Positions 57,201 to 64,000 of a stretch of 64,000 bases of DNA are shown piece by piece (position 1 is the stretch's first letter; each line of letters opens with the position of its first letter). The stretch covers positions 156,445,290 through 156,509,289 of the forward strand of contig NC_134834.1 of assembly GCF_004210375.1 (NCBI RefSeq), given 5' to 3'. The notes under the pieces were generated by a model. That model had not been told where the DNA came from and made no database searches. It saw only the letters and a program-made list of their open reading frames with translations. Source of the stretch: Tachypleus tridentatus. Lineage: Eukaryota > Arthropoda > Merostomata > Xiphosura > Limulidae. The position numbers and the translations under genes were made by a program.

Positions 57201-59816
57201 AATTGTTGCATGAATTCTCAGTTTCAAATATTTTAACCAACAAATAAATAAATCTAATTAGACTATCCACAATACAGAATGTGGCTTTTATTCCTGCTAA
57301 GCCTACCAACAATCAATAAGTTAAATATTACAGGTGTCATTGTTTCAAGATTATGGTTATACGCTTTTGAATTGCCAAAATAGTAAAGCAAATTTTCTTG
57401 ACAAAATTTCTACAAATTGTACAACTTTAGAGCAACTTTAAATAAAGATTTAAATAATTGAAAACAAGCCTATTTAGAATAACTTAAACTAGACATTCAG
57501 ATAAGAAAATGTTTCCTTTTTCTCATATCTGTAAGTCTGAAATTAAAATATTATATCCCTAATTATAATCATCATTAAATCACGAATTATTAGTTAAATC
57601 AGTGCCAAAACCCCAATTACACATTCCTCTTATAAATGCATTATAGTGGAGCATTCTCAGTAATTTCATTGTTACAACCATTCTGACAATTTCAAAGGAA
57701 AAAAAACTCAAAATATATTCTACAGCAGTAATTCTTAAATTTTGTCACAGCGAGCCTCCATAAGTTAAAAAACACAAACGAAACAAATGCTCTTTCCTTT
57801 GTTTATAATTTGAGATTGTGCAGTAAAAGCCATACAGCACTAGTCATATATAAGTGGTTGCTAAGAAATACCACCTAACATGAAAAAAACAAAACATTCC
57901 CATATGTTTCTTTTTTTTCCCTCAATTTTCTAACTTTTGAGTCACCAAACTTTTCTTAAAAATAATAAAAGAAACTGACATGAAACTATTGCATTTCCAT
58001 ACCTTTAGAGGGAGGCATATTTTACAGTCTGAGAACTGTTGTAGAATAATTCAATCCAAAATGTTTTAAAATATGTATGAAAACATATTCAATGAAAAAT
58101 AACTTGACTTTATTTTCAAAATGAAAAAATTCCAAGAAAAAATATCCTTTCAATATTTAAACATTCAGTTTGTGCCATTTTCAACAATACACAATCCACA
58201 CAACTACCACCACCGTACTTCTTCAGTGTGAATTTCCAATTCCATTGTGCACTTGCATACACGACAAAACCCCTGATTAGCTTTGAGAAACACAAGTAAG
58301 AGAATAGTTTTATAATAATGTTTTTTTTGTTGCTGAAGTCAATAATTTCAAAGAATACCTCAGTAAGAACTCGGAAGTTCTTATATTTCAAAATCAGTTT
58401 CCACACAAAACCTACTTTGTTCAAGAGCTCTTTAACGGAGCTTTCAGAATCATCTTTTTATTACTATTTACACTTAGGTTAAGTATGTCAATTCTCTGTT
58501 TAATGAAACAAAAAAAAAAGACATGATTTTACAATACAACACAAAGCTTGTATGTAGATATAGGGTGCTTGTTAAAAAAGAAAAAACATGAGAAAAGCAA
58601 TCTGAAACTTATTTAAAAAAAAAGTTATAAAAAAGTGAGATTACATCCCTGAAATAAGCCTATGTTCTTTACAACCTAATGAACTTTCAACAGAAAATTC
58701 TAATGGGAATATAAAAACTGTGTTTGTGAAAGTATGACTAGAGCTAATTGGTCCCAACATAAAATTATAGTGTAAATAAGAAATAAACATTTACAGAACT
58801 TAATCTTAAACTTAACATTCTAAGTTTCATTTAAAATCTCAATAATACTTAGAATGTTAAGATTAAGTGTTGAAAATAAGAAAAGCAAGGTTTACATAAT
58901 AGTTTTACCTTTTCAAGACATTTAGAATTAAAAAAAAAAATAGATACATTGGAAAGTAATTTATGCCTATATCTTTTCAATGATTCAACTGAAAATCCTA
59001 ACATTCAAAAGATATGACACTGGAAAATGTATACATATACTGGTAATTACTGGTTTAATAGTCAGCAAGTAAACCAACAAATTAAAATTACTTTTTCACT
59101 AAAGCATTTGAAACTCCTTAATCAATTAAAATAAAAGCACAACATTAGTTTATCATCAAACTTACTTGTACACATAGAGAAACTTAAAACTATACAACAC
59201 TTCAAATGTTTTGAAGTAAAAAAAGGATGCTACAAGTTAAATTTCGCCAAAAGTATCTGAAAGCCTGCATAATTTTTGTAGTTTGAGGTTCTAGAATTAG
59301 TAACAAAAGATGACAAAAACTGTGTTTGTTTCACAAGAAGAATGCCCAATATTTTGTAAAACATTTATAAAGTAATGACTACAGTTCCAATTTTTAATGC
59401 CATTAATTTATGAAAGAAAAATAAACATTAACATGAAAAGTTCTTGTGGATTTCAGTCCACTTAACTACTTAGATAATTTTCCACAAAAATTGAAGTAAC
59501 TGAAAAACATCTTTTCACTTAAGATACATTCAAATTACATGATTATTGTATAAACATACGAGACTTAACATTTCAGCATTATATCTACGTTTAATGCAAC
59601 TACTTAAAATACCGACTAATCTATTAAATTTTAAATTAATAATCCATTTATAGATCTATGTATGCAAGTTGTGCACAGTTAAAGCAACATGTAATCTATT
59701 AAAGATACAAAAAAAACTATGCAGCTTAACACAGTATACTCTAGTGGACACATCAACTTGTAAGGCACACATTTCTTTTTACAAAAGGCTGAACACATAA
59801 CTGAAAACTAAAGCTA
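51256..59816. other. Convergent intergenic region and probable 3' UTRs
   Basis: About 8.5 kb of AT-rich sequence between the stop codons of TTF1 (+) and the kinase (-). No transposon was recognised. The longest frame (58424-58116, - strand, 102 codons) has no recognisable product. Candidate poly(A) signals: AATAAA at 52122 (+) and at 58462-58457 (-). Confidence 0.55.
58797..58880. repeat. Short inverted repeat
   Basis: cttaacattctaagt (58812-58826) and acttagaatgttaag (58849-58863) are exact complements with further outer pairing (cttaatctta / taagattaag). It could be a small foldback element. Confidence 0.75.
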
Positions 59817-60100
59817 CTAAGCATCTGAGGAATGTCCATTTCTAGAAGAATCGGTCGTAGTGAAAGAATCCGGATGACAGTGGCGACAATGATGAAATCC
59901 ATTCGGAGAATGCTTCAAAAGCTCCTCTATATGTTTCACAATCAAATCAATAGCAACTGAAAGGGTTAAGAACAAAATGATAATAATAAAACTATTTCAC
60001 CCCAAAAGCTGTCACAACTGTATATAGATCACTAAGTATCCAGTTGCTGAAGATAAGCAAAATATGTCACAAAGGAAATTAAAACAGCAGATCACAAGCT
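59640..60100 (+). repeat. Local duplication, unit 1 (contains the kinase last exon)
   Basis: actatgcagcttaacacagt (59717) and cccaaaagctgtcacaactg (60001) recur in the same order at 60825 and 60967. Confidence 0.75.
59817..59956 (-). CDS. Uridine-cytidine kinase terminal coding exon
   Basis: 140 nt, acceptor ccctttcag, ending with TAG. After VAIDLIVKHIEELLKHSPNG the tail is GFHHCRHCHPDSFTTTDSSR NGHSSDA. The HHCRHCH cluster resembles a metal ligand set but may be chance. No AATAAA is seen on the - strand until 58462-58457, so the 3' UTR could exceed 1.3 kb. Confidence 0.9.
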
Positions 60101-60575
60101 ACAGGGTGTTTGGAAAGTCACTGTGCACTTATATATTTATTAACAGACATGTTTCAATATAGAATACAGGAGGTAAATATGAATGACAATTATAAACAAT
60201 GTTGAAAGTGACTCCTGTTGGCATCATACAGGCCTGGATCCTTATTTTGTTTCTAAACACCACTATCAGTTGCTGGCTTGAAATAGACTGAATAAAATAT
60301 TATTACAAAACTGCACAGTGTCTTTCTGAACACCCTGTTGAATTCCTTAAACAATGTCTGCATTTTAGTCTGAACTAAATCTCAAAGTTTATAAACATTT
60401 CTTTTGTGCAGCTTTTGCATTACATTAGTTCTTTATATACAAGAATAAAATTATGTCTCACAACATGAAAGGAAAGCCTAAAATAACAATACATCAGCAA
60501 ACTAACCAAGTGGGAAAATGTCTTACCTTCATTGTCTGCACCTCGAGGAATGACAATATCAGCATATTTCTTTGT
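59817..60575 (-). CDS. Uridine-cytidine kinase, last two coding exons (gene continues off the right edge)
   Basis: On the - strand, exon 60575-60527 (TKKYADIVIPRGADNE) joins exon 59956-59817 (VAIDLIVKHIEELLKHSPNG and onward to a TAG at 59819-59817). The acceptors are ttattag and ccctttcag, the donor is GAAG|GTAAGA, and the phases agree. The block KKYADIVIPRGADNxVAIDLIV is the conserved C-terminal segment of uridine-cytidine kinases (UCK1/UCK2), cytosolic enzymes that phosphorylate uridine and cytidine with ATP for pyrimidine salvage. The protein stops soon after this block, unlike the UCK-like fusion (UCKL1) that continues into a phosphoribosyltransferase-like domain. The P-loop and catalytic parts must lie beyond 64000 or in exons I could not find. 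The gene converges on TTF1. Confidence 0.9.
60101..60338. mobile_element. MITE (non-autonomous DNA transposon)
   Basis: The ends acagggtgtttggaaagtca and tgtctttctgaacaccctgt are inverted repeats about 27 bp long. It is 238 bp with no coding capacity. It lies in the kinase intron between the last two exons. The related segment at about 61070 lacks it. Confidence 0.82.
60527..60575 (-). CDS. Uridine-cytidine kinase penultimate coding exon
   Basis: A 49-nt exon with acceptor ttattag and donor GAAG|GTAAGA encoding TKKYADIVIPRGADNE plus the first base of valine. The short exon sits between a duplicated flanking segment (60755-61075) and a MITE (60101-60338). Confidence 0.9.
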
Positions 60576-60754
60576 CTAATAACATAAAAGAATGGCAAAA
60601 TGGATATTGTTAAACAATATATAAATTAACAGATGTAATAAAAGCCTACACTTTACAAGATTTACAAATACAGCACATAAGTACAAGCCTCTTCTGTTAG
60701 CCATAACTCCATATACCAGTTTCTTTTTTTATTTCATAAGTCTGTAAGTACTCC

Positions 60755-61075
60755 AAAATGTGTATTCATACAGGTCATGCATAGTTAAAGCAAGAAGTGC
60801 TCATTAAAGCCATGAAAAAATAACTATGCAGCTTAACACAATATACTTCTGTGAATGCACCAAAAGGTTTAGTACAATACTATACTTTAAGTTTTACAAG
60901 TACAGTATATAGCCATGTGGTCCCTCATGTCACAAAAGCTAGACCCTATCAAAATTAAATTCCTTCAACCCAAAAGCTGTCACAACAATTGTATATACAG
61001 CACTTCAAGCATCCAGTTACTAAAGAAGAGCTGAAATCTGTAATATGTGAAGTACAAACAGCAGAATGCAAGCTA
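60755..61075 (+). repeat. Local duplication, unit 2 (no exon)
   Basis: aactatgcagcttaacacaa, cccaaaagctgtcacaacaa, gcatccagttactaaagaag and gaatgcaagctaca match unit 1. The segment that should correspond to the last exon is replaced by unrelated or decayed sequence. Confidence 0.75.
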
Positions 61076-61270
61076 CAATTTTTTAAAAACTTATGAAAAC
61101 AAAAAGATAGTGTTTTTCTATCCATTCAGTAGTAGAAACATTTAGATAGTTTTTTCCAGATCTTTTTTTCTTCCCCTCATTACAAGGCTCAACATTTCAA
61201 CAAAGAATTATACCTATTTGAAACTTGAGATAAGATTAAATCCATTCTTGGTTGAACTGTTGGCATGAGA

Positions 61271-64000
61271 GTTGATTGATTGATTGATTTAGTGTTTTAT
61301 GGCACAAAGCAGCTAGGCTATCTGCGCCAAACGTCCGGTAAAAAGGTAAAAATAAATTAAATGTAGTAAAATACAGAAAAGGAAATGAAGGTAAAACAAA
61401 ACATCATTGAAAAACAGAAAAAGCATAAAACCAATGTTGACACCTAGTTTACAATGGTAAGAGAGAAAGCAGAGTAAAAGTAGTTGTAAAGTACTCACTC
61501 CAGCAAAATGGTAATTATCATAAACCACCAGGAAGACTAACAGGTAAGTTCAAGAACCACCGTCAGTCACCTGAAGTTGGCCTTTCCAGCCCTGGTTCTG
61601 GGTTATGTGTCATAGCAGCCATTATCAAAATGTAAAATAGAAGTTTTAAAAGACACATAGCAAAATCGTAATAATGAGTAGCCAAATGTCCAGTAAAAAG
61701 GTAAAAGTCAAGTAAATGTAGTAAAATTTGTAAAAGTAAACAAAAGTAAAAACAAAACAGCAATTAAAAACAGAATATTGCATAAAACCAATGTTGACAT
61801 CCAATCTATAAAGTAATAAAGAACTTCTGTAGCAGAATGGTAATGATCATAACCTGCCAGGAAGACTAACAAGCAAGTACCAGAACCACCGTCAGTCACC
61901 TGAAGTTGGTCTTTCCAGTCCTGGTTCCAGGTTATGTGTCATTATGGCCAGAACCAAAGGATAAAGTAATAAAAGTTTAAAAAACATGCGGCAAAATTGG
62001 AATAACAACTCGCCAGGACAACTAACGGGTAGTTCAAACAGCAGCGTTAGTCACCTGAAGTTGGCCTTTCCAGTCCTGGTGTCAAGTTATTTAATGTTCT
62101 GGCCATTTTTCAATGTCAAATTGAACTAGAGAGAATGAAACTTTGAAAAGGGAACCACAATTAAAAAGGTGCAATGAATAAATATCCAACACTTAAATGA
62201 GATTAAAAAGATTAATGGCCATTAAAAAACTAAAAACTTTATCAAGGTGGATAGTGTCACCATCACCAAAAACACTGTCCAATGTAACAGATAAACCCTG
62301 GGAAAACATGTTTAAAATATTGCCGTCTTTGAGAATCTTAACAATAGCAAGAAAGTAAAATGTGGGTGAGAGTGATTTGAGTGTTACACAAACAACACAC
62401 TGGTGCATCAGTTCCAGATAAAAGAAAATGATGAGTTAAAAAATTGTGACCAATGTGTAGTCTAGTTAGAACAACTTCCTCCTTCTGAACCTTATGGAAG
62501 CTAGATGGCCAAAGTCCAATATAGGGTTTTATTTGAAAAAGTTTGTTGTTGCATTGCTCACTCCAAGTGGACTGCCAGCTGGCACGGAGCCGAGCCTTGA
62601 ATACAAGACCATAGTCCATATACGGAATAGGCACAGTGGTGATAGTGCTGGAGCAGACAGATTTAGCTACCATGTCTGTAAGCTCGTTCCCGTGAATACC
62701 AACATGGCCTGGCATCCAGAAAAACTGGATAGAAGTAGCAGTTAATGAGAAATGGGCCAGTCGGTTATGAATATCAGCGAGAATAGATGTGAGCCAATGT
62801 GTAGCAATTCCAGGGCCAGTATAGAACTAAGCAAGTCAGTATAAATAGTGCAGTTGGAGTACTGCTCAGCTTCACTATGATCCAGGGTAAGAGATATGGC
62901 ATACAGTTCAGCAGTGAACACAGAAGCTGTAGAGGGGATTTTGCGTGCAACCACCAAACCGCAATAAACCATAGCAGAGCCCACTGAATTACCTGCTTTG
63001 GAACCATCTGTATAAATGGGAATGGAATGATTGTTTGAAAGATGTTCATTAAATAAATGACGGTACTTCCAATCTGGAGTACCTGCCTTTTTCAGATGAC
63101 TGAAAGAAAGGTCACATTTGGGGACTGTAATAAGCCATGGTGGGATGGGCTGACCTGTGGAATCTGCAATGTTATCCAAGGACAGACCCAAGTCATCCAA
63201 TTGCACCTGGATGCGAAGGCCAAACGGAGCAATGGCAGATCGTCTGTTCTCAAAAAGTACGGCCCATTGAGAAAGGAAAACACATCCCCAGGTTGGATGC
63301 TTTGGTAAGGAACAAAGTTTCAAGAATATAGTAAAGATAATTGCAAACGGCGAAGGTTCACGAGATTCAACGTATAAGCTTTGAACTGGAGAGGTGCAGA
63401 AAGCCCCAATGCAGAGCTGAAGTCCTTGGTGATGAATGGGGTCTAGCATCTTTAAGGCTGAGGGTCTGGCAGAGCCATAGACCATTGATCCATAGTCGAG
63501 TTTTGATCAAATAAGAGCACGATATACCTTTAACATAGAACATTGATCCGCTACCCAACTGGTAGTAGAGAGGACATGGAGAATGTTCAGTGCTCTTGTG
63601 CATTTGACCCGTAGCTGTGGTATAAAGGTCAGCTTACAGTCAAAGATAAGCCCCAAGAACTTGGTCTAGGGAACTACTGGCAGCGAAACTTTACCGATAT
63701 GAAGTTCAGGATCAGGGTGAATACCCCGTTGGCGGCAAAAGTGCATGCAAACGGTTTTAGAGAGAGAGAAATTAAAGTCGTTCACCATAGTCCACTTCAG
63801 TACACAATTGAGGGCAGTTTGTAGTTGCCGCTCAATATATCTCATGTTCGATGACTGACATAAGATGTGAAAGTCGTCGACATACAGCCCATTCGCAATA
63901 GTGAGAGGGAATTGTTCAGTGATGGCATTTATCTTTATACTGAAAAGTGACACTCAAAACACAGCCTTGAGGGACTCCAAGTTCCTGTACAAAAGAACGG
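61271..64000 (-). mobile_element. Second copy of the I/Jockey-group LINE (5' part cut by window edge)
   Basis: The tail of TTGA repeats at 61271-61290 marks the 3' end on the - strand. Reading leftwards from 64000 are RT (GLYVDDFHI near 63880), the connection region, RNase H ([12 protein letters not shown] near 63020; PGHVGIHGNELTDM near 62700) and the C-terminus ending MAINLFNLI at about 62193. There are several frame breaks. It is clearly similar to the 33.5-39.8 kb copy throughout, including the 3' UTR modules. It lies upstream of the recognised kinase exons, probably in an intron, in the kinase gene's orientation. Confidence 0.93.
62193..63953 (-). pseudogene. LINE ORF2 remnant of the second copy (RT C-terminus and RNase H)
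   Basis: Open segments 63953-63666, 63485-62742, 62715-62338 and 62408-62193 each match consecutive parts of ORF2 in the first copy. They are separated by a TAG near 63664, a TGA near 63506, a frameshift near 62740 and another near 62340-62400. The RNase H acidic residues are kept (YTDGS, AELYAI, YTD, LTDM). Confidence 0.9.

Noticed and set aside
58116-58424. 102-codon - frame between the two genes
   Set aside because: Low-complexity hydrophobic composition and no recognisable motif; more likely within the kinase 3' UTR.

Overview
The window is eukaryotic nuclear DNA, AT-rich, with long introns and many dispersed repeats. It is almost certainly from an arthropod-type invertebrate. Two observations suggest a chelicerate such as a horseshoe crab, as an impression rather than a demonstration: the abundant tRNA-derived SINE whose tail reads 'tagggacggctagcgcagat', and a decayed copy (21.2-22.8 kb) of a multicopy protein family I know from arthropods.

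Two host genes are supported. The first is a complete TTF1-like gene (RNA polymerase I transcription termination factor, Myb/Reb1 family) on the + strand. It has 11 coding exons from 17769 to 51255. All splice sites are GT-AG and the phases agree, giving 735 codons plus stop. Most exons are short, and the fourth (30345-30444) is invisible to ORF scanning. The second is the 3' end of a uridine-cytidine kinase gene on the - strand (exons 60575-60527 and 59956-59817), which enters from the right. The two genes converge tail to tail across about 8.5 kb of AT-rich, repeat-poor sequence that I cannot assign beyond probable 3' UTRs.

Layout: 0-14.2 kb has no recognised host gene. It is packed with nine copies of a tRNA-derived SINE, several copies of related smaller SINEs, three copies of an LTR (one a solo LTR with a target-site duplication), and a 180-bp palindromic insertion carrying a hammerhead-like core. 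15.6-17.4 kb is an antisense CR1/L2-like LINE relic just upstream of TTF1. The TTF1 introns hold a decayed multicopy arthropod gene, LINE relics, a THAP-domain relic, a hAT element nested in a LINE, a Tc1-like element, and a nearly full-length RNase H-bearing LINE of the I/Jockey group (33.5-39.8 kb). 45-60 kb has few recognisable repeats. 61.27-64 kb is a second copy of the same LINE on the opposite strand, upstream of the recognised kinase exons and probably in an intron.

The two genes have separate housekeeping roles (rDNA termination and pyrimidine salvage) and no operon-like relationship. The less ordinary signals are the hammerhead-like motifs tied to Penelope-type termini, a decayed duplicate of half a TTF1 exon, a three-times repeated module in the LINE 3' UTR, a duplication around the kinase last exon, and occupied/empty site pairs that show insertion history.
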